Source: Zygnema cylindricum (lineage: Eukaryota; Streptophyta; Zygnematophyceae; Zygnematales; Zygnemataceae). From it: DNA of 59,462 nt. Both the position numbers and the translations under genes were made by a program. This document shows positions 47,040-57,775 of this stretch, piece by piece. The stretch lies in the NCBI GenBank assembly GCA_037447655.1, contig JBBHKE010002709.1, positions 1 to 59,462 on the forward strand, written 5' to 3'. The first letter of the stretch is position 1, and every line of letters starts with the position of its first letter. The notes under the pieces were generated by a model that made no database searches, had not been told where the DNA came from, and was given only the letters and a program-made list of their open reading frames with translations.

Positions 47040-47851
47040 ACTGTAATTTATAGTGTTGATTATCAGTAAAAAATATATCGCGATAACACCGATACCGATA
47101 GTTATAGGTTATCGAACGGTCAGAGGTCCCGATATTTTGGTACGAGACCAACAAATTCCATATCGGCGATAAGTTAAAAAAATATAGTATGCATACGGCA
47201 GTACTTTATAATATACTGTATTATATTATTGACTTTATATAGCTTGGTATGTCACGTTTAAGAATTTGCTTCGTACGCTGTTTAACTGAAATTTTTTACG
47301 GATAGCATGGCACATAAACGTTGACAAATTTAAAATAATAGTTTATAGTTATAAAATTATAGTAACGAAACGAAAAAAAAAAATTACATTGTAAATTTGT
47401 AAAATCAAACTTTTTTGAAAACCAGACGAAAAGACGAACAAAGCAGACGAATTAAACTGTTAGATTGCGGCCATTAATTGCCATTTATAAAAAAATAACA
47501 GTCAAAAGGACATTTTGGAAGGGGTACCCAAGTAAAACCCCCTTAAAATAGAAATAATGAAGGAAATATCGCTATTTTTTACCAAAATTGGGGGGAAGGG
47601 GGTCCGCGACGCGTCCGGGGAATAATACGTAGAGTTGATTGTACTAGCATTACAATTATCTGTACGGTCCGTACAGATACCGCCGATAGTATCGATATCG
47701 GTGTTATCGCCGATAATAACCGATAAATATTGGGTATTTATCGGCGTTAAAACCCCAAAGCGATATATCGTACCTATATATATCGATTATCGACTACTCG
47801 AAAAAAAGCCCATATCGGTTATTGGCAAATCCTTACCGATACAAAACACTA

Positions 47852-49155
47852 CACCGCGAATCGTTATTAGTGTCAAAGTTTAAATAGTGTTGAAGAAAAT
47901 TTACCGAAATTGATGCTAATTAAGAATTTGATTTTTTTTATAAATAAAGGTGTATTCTAATTTTGGCATTATGCTAAGGGTGTGTCCCCATGTACTTGTA
48001 ACTTAGCGAAATTACTTTGTATTTTAGCGCGGATCCGCCGGACCCGGTGTTCAAGTGTCCCTATGTCTGTAAGACGAAATCGTAACTTACGTTTGTGACG
48101 ATTGTATACGTCGACAGGACCTGTGACGGTTGTCAACGTCTACAATCTGTGGTCGCACGTTGTTTTTTCTACCTGCGTGTCACGTCGCATGTCTTACCGT
48201 GACATTGTAGACGTAGCGCCTTCCAGCCTGTGCAATTTCACGGTCGAAGAAGATGCGCTTTGTCTTCGCGTCGCCTGTCCGCTCGACGTGAAATGGCATC
48301 GGAATTTGAAGACCCCTGCAAAAAAAGAAATCCGTACTAGACGAAAACGGACAAATCCAAACAAATTGTGTACTTGTATTTGTCGTATTAGAACGCAAAC
48401 GGACAAAACATAGCGAACTATGTACTTTTCTTTGTCCTTGGAAATCGTAGGATTTTTGTCGAAATTTACGACACGTGCGAAAGTATGTTCCTATTTGTCA
48501 ATCGAAAAAACCTAATTTTAAATCACATCGCGCATGTGTTTTAAAGATAAGGTTGAAGATGACGTTTTTTGTCGTCGAAGTGGGTCGAAAAGCACAAGAC
48601 GACAACTTTTCGTACATCCTAAGTTCAGGGATGACGCAAATTGTACTCTACAAATTTGCGATTTCTTCGTACGGTTGCAACTTAGGCAGTACGGCGCTAA
48701 GTTTTACAGCAAAACGACAAGAAAAAACCCTTACTTATGCACATGGGGACACACCCTAATTTGGGAACAGCAAAAATGGAATATTCGCCGAACGATTATA
48801 TACATTAATATATTTATCCGTAAAAATAAATTAGAAATCGTACGCCGTCGTGAAATTTTCATATCCGTACATTTCAGACTAACTTACGTGTCTGACTAAT
48901 CCCGATTTTTGAGCGCACGTTCCTATGCGTGCGAGTCTGATTTAATGCATTTTTTGTAAAATTTTACCTTGAAAAGGTACATATTTGTACAGTCTGACAT
49001 CGACCGTACACAACACTATTTAGATTTTATTGTACTTTTACGGTACCTTAATTGACGTCATGGAAAAATTAAAATCATGTATCCTATTAGAAAAAAAAAA
49101 TCAAAATTTTAAGATCCCAAATTAGAGTTATTGACACTAATAACGATTCGCAGTG
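47852..49155. mobile_element. Family T element, 1,304 bp, with its own nested insertion
   Basis: The ends are CACCGCGAATCGTTATTAG and CTAATAACGATTCGCAGTG, with TA at 47850-47851 and 49156-49157. It is interrupted by the GGG-ended element at 47978-48756. The segment 48757-49155 is inverted and repeated in the neighbouring family T element. Confidence 0.78.
47978..48756. mobile_element. GGG-ended inverted-repeat element with TAA duplication, 779 bp
   Basis: The ends are GGGTGTGTCCCCATGT and ACATGGGGACACACCC. TAA is directly outside both (47975-47977, 48757-48759). A 3-bp TWA duplication with G-rich ends is the PIF/Harbinger signature. A degenerate copy of the AAATCACCTCGCGAGG palindrome lies at 48520-48541. 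No transposase. Confidence 0.8.
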
Positions 49156-49157
49156 TA

Positions 49158-49716
49158 CAACGCCAATCGTTATTAGTGTCAAAGTCACAAATTTGGCTTC
49201 TTAAAATTTTGGTTTTTTTCCTCAAATAGGATACATGATTTTAATTTTTCATTGACGTCAATTAAAGTACGGTACAAAATAGCGTAAAGCCCGAAAGTAC
49301 AATAAAATCTAAATAGTGTTGTGTACGATCGATGTCAGATTGTACAAATATGTACCTTTTCAAGTGAAAATTTACAAAAAATGAATATTATCAGACGCGC
49401 ACGCATAGGAACGTGCGCTCAAAAATCGGGATTAGTCTGACTCGTAAGTTAGTATGGCATGTACGGATATGAAAATTAGTATGGCATATTGGCGAGGGCG
49501 TAGTATTTCGAATATTTTGTACGGATACATATACTACAGTACAGTAATGTATATAATCGTCTGGCGAATATTCCATTTTTGCTGCTCCCAAATTAGCATT
49601 AACGCCGAAATTAGAATGCACCTTTTTTTTGAAAATTTTCAAATTCTTAATTAGCATCAAGTACGGTAAATTTTCTCCAACACTATTTAACCTTTGACAC
49701 TAATAACAGTTCGTGG
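49158..49716. mobile_element. Family T element, 559 bp, head-to-head with the previous one
   Basis: Begins CAACGCCAATCGTTATTAG after a shared TA and ends CTAATAACAGTTCGTGG before TATA. Its first 450 bp are the inverse of 48757-49155 (for example GCGAATATTCCATTTTTGC, ACGCATAGGAACGTGCGC). The pair can fold into a long hairpin. Confidence 0.72.
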
Positions 49717-49720
49717 TATA

Positions 49721-50060
49721 GTAATTTACTAATTTCGACTTCCTTGCACCCTTATAAACGTGACTGTACAATTTCCTTCTGTGATTGGTAAAAGAAATTA
49801 CAAAAGGTGTCAATTGCAAATCCGATCAGTGAAAATTGTCGGTGCAATAGCACATTACTGGTCGGGGATGAAATGACAAAAAATCACGATTCGATGAGCT
49901 TTTAGTCAGGTGGACAATCTGATGCCTCGTTTGTCGTATCAATTATTCAGAGAAATGCTCGGTTGGACCGAGGGCTTGAAGTTGCCTCTACTTCACCTGT
50001 AAAGCTCTCTCTTACACTTCTGTGTTCTCCATTTCAGACTTTACTTGGAGTGGAGCTCTC
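49721..50060 (+). promoter_or_regulatory. Presumed promoter and 5' leader of the O-fucosyltransferase gene
   Basis: No repeats of the surrounding families occur here. A TTATAAA lies at about 49754 and pyrimidine-rich leader DNA at 49985-50035. An acceptor-like TTTCAG at 50036 could mark a leader intron. The assignment is by position only. Confidence 0.35.
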
Positions 50061-50292
50061 ATGGTTTCCATCATGCACATTTCCTATAAGAGTCACGTCA
50101 AACGCGTATTAGTAGCCATTGTAACGTGCTTTTGTTTTGCAGTATTCGCTAGGTTTTTGTATTCTTTTAGATCTTTTAATCCACATGCCGGTTGGCAATC
50201 ATATGTGCCGAAAGAATCATTGCAAGCACCAATAAGAGAGAATTCCACGTTGCGACCATGTAGTGGAGAAAGAATGCGTTCAGATGGACCAG
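50061..50292 (+). CDS. O-fucosyltransferase exon 1: N-terminal tail and signal anchor
   Basis: ATG at 50061 is chosen because it lies 15 codons before the membrane span VLVAIVTCFCFAVFARFLY and is the first ATG in the open frame. A polar stem region follows. It ends CAG|GTGCAG, phase 1, which joins exon 2 in frame. Open frame continues past 50292 for 40 codons but does not look like the family. Confidence 0.7.
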
Positions 50293-52466
50293 GTGCAGTG
50301 AACCAACTTTCCCTCGATGAAAGGCCTTTTATAGAAACCCTGAAAAGCCTAAAATTCCCCAGAAAACCGTCAAAAACTCGGCAAAAAACGTTCGACAACG
50401 GTAGTGAATGGTAGAAAATGCGAAAAAAATGTTAAGAAATTCAGTGGACTCACACACGGAAGCCCTAAAAACGTCTCCCTCAAAGGCTACACGGTGAAAT
50501 TTCGGGATGTTGACCGCGATTTGTTGTACCTTTTTCTGGTAGAAGGCCGTACATAATGTACGGAAAGTTACAGATTTCGGTCCACGTTCTGAAATTTTCA
50601 CCAGAGTCCCCATTGGCTTCGAGTGAGAAGCTTTTAGGGTTTCCATGTGCGAGTTTAGCGTGTTTCAGGGTCCCCTAGGGTTACTTACTGTTCTCAACGG
50701 TCTGTAAGGATTTTTTAGGGTTCTGAAGGGTTTTTAATTGTTGTTTAGTGTTTTTTAAGGGTTTTTCTAGGTTTTCATGTTGGAGATTACTTTTATTTTG
50801 AGGTTATAAATGTAAAAATCCTTTCGTTCTCAAATTGTTTTGAGAATGAAGGAGTTTTAACATGTACCACAATACCTCTGTTCTTTTTGTGTGTAACGTT
50901 TTTGAAGTGTGACAGTTTTTGATCCGGGCAACATTAAATAAACATAAAATAAAAAACGGTCGTTTTTATGTTGGTCTCTGTGGGAGGATAACTCATTTCT
51001 TTGCTGGAACTCTTTGTCGAATGCAACTCTACAAATGTTATTCCTGTAAATGTCTTAATGGTCAAATTTGAGAAAACAACGTAACAATGTTGCTTGAAAA
51101 CAATGTAGTATGTTGTTAACCACATTGTTATATACGATAGTGTTGGATGGTATAACAATGCATGATACGTTATGTTCTCCACAAAGCGGTCGATTCTCAA
51201 ACAAAAACTAATTACAATTGCAATAAGCGGTAACTCCATACTGGACGCATATTATACAGTATAATGCGTTAGTGTGGGGTTAGCGCATATAGCGTTTCCG
51301 ATATTTTTCACATTTGAGCCACGGTTTGGGTTCATTTTGCAAAGTATCATGCTTTATGTTTCTGATAACTCCTGTATATCGTAAACAAGTTGATCTCAAT
51401 ACTGGAGGTAGCCTAACACTTTGTAGTGCTGATGTACAAGAAGTTTTATCATTCTTTGACTGACGGATATTTCTCCATTTTGACAGCCCTTGATCCAAAT
51501 AACAACAACGGCTATTTAAGTGTGACGATTAGAGGCGGTTTCAATCAACAACGAAAAGGAATTGTGAATGCTGTTGTTCTCGCACGAATTTTAAACGCAA
51601 CACTTGTTATGCCTATTTTGGAGGAGCATGAAGAATGGCATGTCTCCGTGTAAAGTTCGTGCAACTTTTGGAATCCCTGCACAATAATGTATAGGCGCTT
51701 CAGGAAACTGATTAAGCCGTATTCACAACATTTTCTGGTGATAAATAGTCAGATGTTCTTGAATGTTGAAGCAGGTTTTTAATGTAACTCATGGCTTATT
51801 TGAATGCGAAATAAAGCAAATGACGCATTAATACTTTCCTGATAATTTGTTTCATATTTACTGTACGATCACCAAGCCTTAATCTATTTTTGCATTTTGT
51901 TTACCTTCTTTATCTGCTTATCCGCAGTCTTCAAACCTGGTTGATTCATATAGAATTTAAAAGTATAAAGGCCTTTCTGGCGCGTCTGCCATTTGATGAA
52001 GAAGAACATATAAAAGTGGGTTTTATTGGTATTCCTGAAGTCTTTGTGGTGATAATGCTTCCAAGCGGGCTTCCTCATCATTTTTATTTGTGTTTTTTAT
52101 TTATTTGTTTGCTTTGCCAGTTGCTAGGTTAGAATGAAGGACCACGTTTATATAGCCATGTAAATGGTTATATAAACGTTTTAATCTCCATTTTGTTTGT
52201 CTTTTTGATTGCACGAAAAAGTGCCCTTTTTGTATCTTTTTTTCTTGTCCGATTTCAGGACTATGGAGGAAGTGTTTGATACGGACTGGTTCATCGATTA
52301 TCTCAAAGATGATGTGAAGATTGTCAGGTGAGTTTTTTCTTTTTTCTTCCTCCTCCTCGTCAAACAATTATCTTGTCAGCATCTCTACTCGTCATTCAAA
52401 AAACATTTCACCGCTGTTAGAGTTACTGTTTTTGAGGCACTCAAAGACGATTTTCTCTGCCCCCCT

Positions 52467-52498
<32 letters not shown>

Positions 52499-55400
52499 CT
52501 CTCCCTCTCCCTCTCCCTCTCCCTCTCCCTCTCCCTCTCCCTCTCCCTCTCCCTCTCCCTCTCCCTCTCCATCTCCCTCTCCCTCGCGCTCTCTCTCGCC
52601 CCTGCCCTCTCCCGTGCCCTTGCCCTCTCCCTCTCCCTCTCTCTCTCCCTCTCCTTTCCCTCTCCCTCTCCCTCTCCCACACCTCTCCCTCTCCCTCTTC
52701 CACACCTCTCCCTCTGTCTCCCACACCTCTCCCTCTCTCTCTCCCACACCTCTTCCTCTCCTATATATTGTATATATTATATATTATGTATGTTATATAT
52801 ATGTTATATATTGTATATGTATATATATTCATGTTTAAGAGTTTCTTTAGTCCACTCTTAGAGGTGGAAAAACTATCGCTGGTGTTTGCAGGACTGTGGA
52901 TCAGGAAGCGGTGCCTTCTTTTAATGGTGTAGATATTGCAGATTACATGGGAGTGGAGGACTGCATATCGCTCTTCTTACCTCACCTTCTCCAACATCGT
53001 TCCATATTGGTCGAGCATTGGCATGTCCAGCTGTATGAGAAGCTTCCTCTCCCTCTTCAGGTGAGTTCCTCGCTTTCGTTTATCCTTGTATTTTCCTTTC
53101 ATATTTTTCGTTACCCATTGTATTTTCATTTCAGGTTTGGGACAAAGCATTTCCAAAGGGTTGTTTTAGCGTGAATCAATCTTATATAATGATGGTTGTT
53201 TTAGTTTTTTGCCAGAATTTATGCAAGGGATAGAGTTTTTGTTTTTGTAGTCAACGTCTAAGATTCGATATCCTGAAGACGACGAAAATTCAATATCCAC
53301 ATTCATCTGGGAGATGTCTTAACAAGTTTTAATGTTTTTTTGAGATTTTTTTTTTTTTCCCTTATTCATTTTTTTTCGCCTGAATGTGTGCGTTTCTTCT
53401 TGTTGTTTTTGTTTCGTCTTCTGGTTTTTGTTTCTTCTCATTGTTTTTGTTTCGTTTTGTTGTTTTTGTTTCGTCACGTTATTTTGTTTCATCTCGTTGT
53501 TTTTTGTCTGGTCTCCCTGTTTGTCTTTTCATTGTTTTCGTCTCATTATTTTTGTTTCACCGCATTGTTTTTCTTCTGTCTTGTTGTTTTTGTTTCGTCT
53601 GGTTATATTTATTGTGCTGTTTTGTTTTTGTTTTGTTCCCCTGTTTTTGTTTATCTTAATTTTTTTTGATTCCTTTCATTTTTTTTTGTTTCCTCTCGTT
53701 TTTTTTTGTTTTGTTTCATTGCTTCTGTTTCGTCTTATTGTTTTGTTTCATCTTATTGTTTTTATTCCGTCTAATTGTTTTTGATTCTTAACATTGTTTT
53801 TGATTGGTTTCATTGTTTCTGTTTTGTCTTATTGTTTTTGATTCGTCACAATGTTTGTGTTTCGTCTTATTGTTTTTTTTCTTCATGTTGTTTCTGTTTC
53901 GTCTTATTGTTTTCGTTTTGTAGCATTGTTTCTGTTTTGTCTTATCGTCTTCAATTTGTTGCATTGTGTTTGTTTCGTCTTATTGTCTTCGATTTGTTAC
54001 ATTGTTTTTGTTTCGTCTTATCGCTTTTGATTCACTACATTGTTTCTGTTTCGTCTTATTGTTTTTGATATGTCTTATTGCAGAGGCTGAGATGCCGAGT
54101 GAATTTTCACGCCCTTCGATTTGAACAGCGTGTTATGAAGTGAGAATGATTTTTGGGGTTTTGTATTACCAAGTTAAAGGGGAGAGGGAGAGCGAGGGGG
54201 CGAGGTGGAGAGAGGGAGAGAGGGAGAGGCTTGGGAGGGGGAAGGGGAGAGGGGGAGATGGGAGAGGGGAATTGGGGAGAGGTGCAACGGCGGAAGAGGG
54301 GGAAGAGGGGGAAGAGGGGGAAGAGGGGGAAGAGGGGCAGAGGGGGAGAAGGAGGGGAAAAGGGAGAGAGACTGTTATATTCCATTTTTTGTTCTTTTCA
54401 TCTCCTGCGTTTCAACCTTTCCTCTCTTAACGTTGATGCTTTTGTCATATGAATCCTATCTGGATTATATGGGTGTCTCGTGGTGTTGACCAGGATTTGT
54501 ACTTTTTTGGGACAGAACTGTTCAAAAAAGTTCCAAAAATGTATAAATCTCAAAACATCCAATTTCCTGTCTTTTTTGTCTCATTATCATCTCTCTCGTG
54601 TAACTGTTTTCCTCTGATTGTCTTTTTCATCTTATTTTCTTTCTGGTTGTATATTCTTCCTCGTTTTATTGTCCTTTTCGTCTTCTTGTCTTTCTCGCCT
54701 ATTTGTCTTTCCCATCTTATTATATTTCTCGTCTTATTCTTATTTTTTTAGGGTTTGTTTATGGAGACAGAATGGGAATGGATCTTGTGCAAACCCTTCA
54801 GAATAAAGGGCCTTATATCGCCATTCACTTGAGATTTGAAGACGACTGGCTTCGCTACTTTGGTGAGTTCTTTGTTGTCTCTCCTTTTATCTCGTACTTT
54901 TTGTCTTTTTATTTAAAAATGAAATTATTAAAAATTATTTATAAACTTTTTTGGGTAAACTTCTCAAAATTTTGTGTGTCTTCCTCTCGTACCTTCAGTT
55001 TTTCATTACTATTTCGGTAAATGTAGTTGAAGTTTCTTTAGTATCTGGTGATAGGGTTTCAGCCCCTCTCCCTCGAAGAATGTTGTCACCATTATTTTGT
55101 GATTTTTGACCTTCAAAATGCTGGATCGAATTAGTGTTAATAAAATTAATAGGAGGTGTATTTTTTCATTTGGTTCGCCCTTATCATCTTTGCCTCATGA
55201 TCAAACATTTCCTTTAAGGTACTTAGTTTGACTGGTTTTTTTGGGGTGGTGGGTACTCTATTTTGAATCTCTGGACACAATTCAAGTTAAACCTGAAAAA
55301 CAAATATTTTGACATTTTGTATTTAGTTTTTTACCTCTTCCGTATTCAAAATCTGAGGTGAAGAAATCCAAAGCCATCTCATTTTTGGTTCGGCTCGACT

Positions 55401-56880
55401 GTTTTTGACATAGTAGACAATTTTGTCAATTTAGTAGTGTTGTATATCGGTAGACATTTGCCGATAACCGATATGCCCCTTTTTCTGGCATAATCAATAT
55501 ATTGGCACGATATATCGTTACCGGTGTTATCGCAATAAAAAACCGATAATATCAGTTTTTTATCGCGATAACACCGGTTCGATAACTGTCGGCGATAATT
55601 GTACGGTTCATACCGTACAGTTGTACGGATTTTTCCGTTCTACTGCAATGTCATTCTGCCGTTATACAGAGTACGGAACAGAGTTTCATACGTGGCATGC
55701 CACGCTATATACAGTTAAAAATATAATACAGTATATTATAAAGTATTATTATATAGCGTACTATATATTTTCCACTTATCGCCGATGAGGAATTTGTTGG
55801 TCTCGGAGCGATATATGGGGAACCCTCACCGTTCGATAACCGATAATTATCGGTATCGGTTTTATCGCGTTTCTTACCGATGCACAACACTACAATTTAG
55901 AAAACTTGTCAATGTTTTCAATTTTTTCAATTGAGACAATCTTGCAATTTAGACAATTTTGTAATTTAGACAATTTTGTCAATCTTGGCACTTTAGGAAA
56001 TTGTGGCACTTTTGGAAATTCTTTAAAGTTACGCTTTTGTCAATTGTAGATTGTAAATATGATAAGTCAACTTTGATGGCAAAAACGGAAGGAGGAGGGA
56101 GGGAGGGCAGTTTTTGCCCATACAGCCCCATCGAAATCGGAATGATATTGAAGGTAAAAACTCGTTTTTCAATTCACTTTTTAAAGTTGCTTCATTAATC
56201 TCCCGGGTCGATATAATTTTAGTCTGAAATCTGAGTGTTAATTGATCAGATGCTGAATGCTTAAATGTTCGATGTTTTAGCAACAGCAATCCTTACCTAC
56301 AACTATAATACTGATAGATATATATATTTTTTCCGCTATTTTTTTCAACGTTTCAAGTTATGCCATGAATTCCTATTTTAATTCATGAGTGTTTTCATGT
56401 CCTCTATGAATTGGTGATACCCCATTATTGCTATTTAGTTTTCCTGTCAAATAGCCTAAATTTTATGTTGATACCCAAACCCTGACAAGCTTACTAAAAC
56501 CCTGTGTTCCTCAACCTCGATATTTACTCCACAATTTGTCTAAATTTGTCTAAATTGATGTTTATTTGTCGAAATTTGTCTATGATTGTCCAAATTTGGT
56601 GTTCATTTGTGTAAATTTGTCTAAATTCGGCTTGCATTTGTCTGATTTTGGTCTATATTTTTTCTAAATTTTGTGTTTTTATAATTCAGGCTATGGGAGT
56701 GAATTCTTCTGTACCAGTTTTTCTTGCGGGGGGAAACATCGTGGACGGCAAAAATTCGCTTCGTCCTTTACAAAATGCTTTTGTTGGTCAAGTTACGAAC
56801 AAAGAGGAGATGTGGACGGGCGATGTAAAGACTTTGGAGCGATATGGGGCCATAATTGATCACATTGTGGCTTTCCACAG
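50061..56880 (+). CDS. Plant O-fucosyltransferase family protein (GT106-like), multi-exon, incomplete in window
   Basis: Exons seen: 50061-50292, 51487-51649, 52259-52327, 52892-53060, 54084-54139, 54752-54862, about 56111-56153, and 56690-56880. All have AG/GT borders, and phases agree for exons 1 to 5 and for the last two. The protein starts with a short basic tail and one membrane span (about residues 16-36), a type II Golgi anchor. It then carries the family blocks NGYLSVTIRGGFNQQRKGI, VFDTDWFIDYLKDDVKIV, RLRCRVNFHALRF, the GDP-fucose-site motif GPYIAIHLRF and PVFLAGGNIVDGKNSLRP. The family transfers fucose or related sugars in the secretory pathway, often to cell-wall polymers; the exact substrate is not inferable. 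About 35 residues between GPYIAIHLRF and CPYSPIEIGMILK, and the C-terminal exon, were not found. The junction between exons 5 and 6 is out of frame with the best donor. It may be a live gene with unseen exons or a damaged copy. Confidence 0.85.
51487..51649 (+). CDS. O-fucosyltransferase exon 2: glycine-rich N-terminal family block
   Basis: Begins after TTGACAG and reads LDPNNNNGYLSVTIRGGF, then NQQRKGIVNAVVLARILNAT and LVMPILEEHEEW. The G-G-x-N-Q-x-R pattern is the first conserved box of the family. The donor is GTGTAAAG with GT at 51650, phase 2. Confidence 0.85.
52259..52327 (+). CDS. O-fucosyltransferase exon 3
   Basis: Reads TMEEVFDTDWFIDYLKDDVK then IV, matching the FDVDHFI...L.DEV segment of the family. 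Borders are TTTCAG and CAG|GTGAG. Phase agrees with both neighbours. Confidence 0.85.
52460..52755 (+). repeat. Poly-C run and (CCCTCT)n tract in the intron before exon 4
   Basis: An uninterrupted run of 29 C (52467-52495) leads into a long CCCTCT hexamer array with decay toward the 3' side. Pro/Leu/Ser and Gly/Arg/Glu open frames here are artefacts. The tract is complementary in kind to the GA tract at 54172-54375. Confidence 0.95.
52892..53060 (+). CDS. O-fucosyltransferase exon 4, weakly conserved
   Basis: Frame and phase fit exons 3 and 5. The second half, LLQHRSILVEHWHVQLYEKL, lines up with the segment that normally precedes the RLRCRVN box. The first half is unlike the relatives I know, so the acceptor could lie elsewhere (an alternative AG is at 52937-52938). 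Confidence 0.6.
53340..54075 (+). repeat. T-rich degenerate tandem repeat in the intron before exon 5
   Basis: A roughly 20-bp theme TTGTTTTTGTTTCGTCTTA recurs with variation for over 700 bp and ends right before the exon 5 acceptor. It supplies an enormous polypyrimidine-like tract. Phe/Val/Cys-rich open frames across it are not genes. Confidence 0.85.
54084..54139 (+). CDS. O-fucosyltransferase exon 5: RCRVNFHALRF box
   Basis: Reads RLRCRVNFHALRFEQRVM, a hallmark block of plant O-fucosyltransferases. The best donor AA|GTGAGA (after 54139) gives phase 2, which would put exon 6 out of frame. An upstream GTGTTA after 54128 would give phase 1 and keep the frame. The end is therefore uncertain. 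Confidence 0.8.
54172..54375 (+). repeat. GA-rich tract in the intron after exon 5
   Basis: GGGAGAGGGAGAG words, then a GGGGAAGAG nonamer repeated at 54296-54340. Low complexity. Confidence 0.92.
54752..54862 (+). CDS. O-fucosyltransferase exon 6: HLRF sugar-nucleotide motif
   Basis: Reads FVYGDRMGMDLVQTLQNKGP then YIAIHLRFEDDWLRYFG. The H-x-R arginine of this motif is the conserved residue of the GDP-fucose site in the family. Ends TTTG|GTGAGT, phase 1. Confidence 0.85.
55435..55892. mobile_element. hAT-like family H MITE in an intron, 458 bp
   Basis: The ends are TAGTGTTGTATATCGG and ...CAACACTA. CAATTTAG is duplicated perfectly on both sides (55427-55434, 55893-55900). Same family as 15243-16117 and 47051. 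It lies in the stretch of the O-fucosyltransferase gene where an internal exon is missing from view. Confidence 0.88.
55900..56660. repeat. Degenerate short repeats in introns
   Basis: TTTAGACAATTTTGTAATTT-type words at 55915-56035 and AAATTTGTCT words at 56520-56650 recur many times. They flank the small CPYSPIEIG exon. Confidence 0.55.
56111..56153 (+). CDS. O-fucosyltransferase exon, CPYSPIEIGMILK block
   Basis: SFCPYSPIEIGMILK matches the family segment CPLTPEEVGLIL that lies just before exon 56690. Ends AAG|GTAAAA, phase 0, in frame with the next exon. The start is set at the nearest AG (56110) and may lie further upstream. Confidence 0.7.
56690..56880 (+). CDS. O-fucosyltransferase exon, last one seen
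   Basis: Reads AMGVNSSVPVFLAGGNIVDG, then KNSLRPLQNAF and IIDHIVAFH, matching the family's ...IYLAAGE..GG...L.FP.. and D.IV segments. Ends CACAG|GTAAGA, phase 2. The next block, normally SD(V/I)F.PTYDGN, is not found in the remaining 2.6 kb. Confidence 0.85.
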
Positions 56881-57775
56881 GTAAGAAGGAATATATACAC
56901 TTGATTAAAATGCTCGATAGCAAACCACCTGAGTACATGGGAATAAGAGACCGCGAAAAAAACCTATCTCCATTGTTGCATTATGTTTTTTTAGCATGTT
57001 TTGTTTCACAAAATCCTTCCCACATACCACATTTATATCTTACCGTGACAATATAATAAGCTTTATTACGAAGACACGCCGGTTAAGGATCTGAGTGCAT
57101 GGAAATCAAAGAAGGGGGCGAAACGAAAAAAAAAAAAAAACTACGGCCATAGGAGTCCGCAAAGGTTGTGTGTTATGTTGTTTTGAACCATCCATCTCCC
57201 GGACTCCGCGACACAAGGATCCTGGCCATACTGGTCCGACACAGGATCTTCCGGTGGATCTCCAACCATAGATGCGTATAATCCAGTTGCTCTGCTGTCG
57301 TCCTCTGAAGTTGTAACTACTGCCCAATCAGATTTTTGATGTCATGCCATGCTGCCAGGCTTCTGTCATGAACATTTCAAATATAGAGATTGTTAGAAAA
57401 ACACGCTTTGATAGAAGGTAGAATTCTAGCTGTTTTTCAAAATGTTGAAATCTAGAGTTCTGGTGCTGTTTTAGTATCCAGGATTTCGTCATTCTACTTA
57501 ATCCTTTTCTTTTCCGTCTGATTTATTATACCTCAGGTAAGATTAAAATCCAGTCAAAGATTTGTTTATAAATCTTGACCGCAGTTTTTGGGTGAAGGGT
57601 CAAGTGACCCTCAGGTTAGGAAAGTTCCTCTAGTCATCGAGAGGTCACTCTCGGGATGTTTTCCTGTTTCTATTTAAACAAGGGGCCACTGCCGTATTTT
57701 CCTCTGATCCTGTCACCTTTTTATCTTGCACCAAAAGTCTCGTTGGATTAGGAGTCAAAAATGGAGACATCTACA
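56881..57775. other. Downstream intron or intergenic DNA
   Basis: No further O-fucosyltransferase exon seen. A minus-strand open frame at 57327-57106 (GRQQSNWIIRIYGWRSTGR) is not recognised. A poly-A run of about 17 lies at 57125-57141. Confidence 0.5.

Larger units (their letters stand above)
47051..49720. mobile_element. hAT-like family H element, interrupted at its last TA by family T elements
   Basis: It starts TAGTGTTGATTATCAG; the main body ends ...ACAAAACACTA at 47851. The expected 8-bp duplication is not there. GTAATTTA is found at 47043-47050 and, perfectly, at 49721-49728, just after two family T elements. The family T pair was therefore inserted into the terminal TA of this element. 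The body (47051-47851) has CGATAT-rich subterminal repeats and no transposase. Confidence 0.82.

Noticed and set aside
52385-52932. Open frames of Pro/Leu/Ser and Gly/Arg/Glu repeats
   Set aside because: Composition artefacts of the CCCTCT tract, open in several frames on both strands.
53340-54068. Phe/Val/Cys-rich open frames resembling membrane proteins
   Set aside because: All arise from a T-rich tandem repeat inside an intron; three overlapping frames are equally open.
57106-57327. C-terminal exon of the O-fucosyltransferase or another gene
   Set aside because: Minus-strand only, no family motif, next to a poly-A run.
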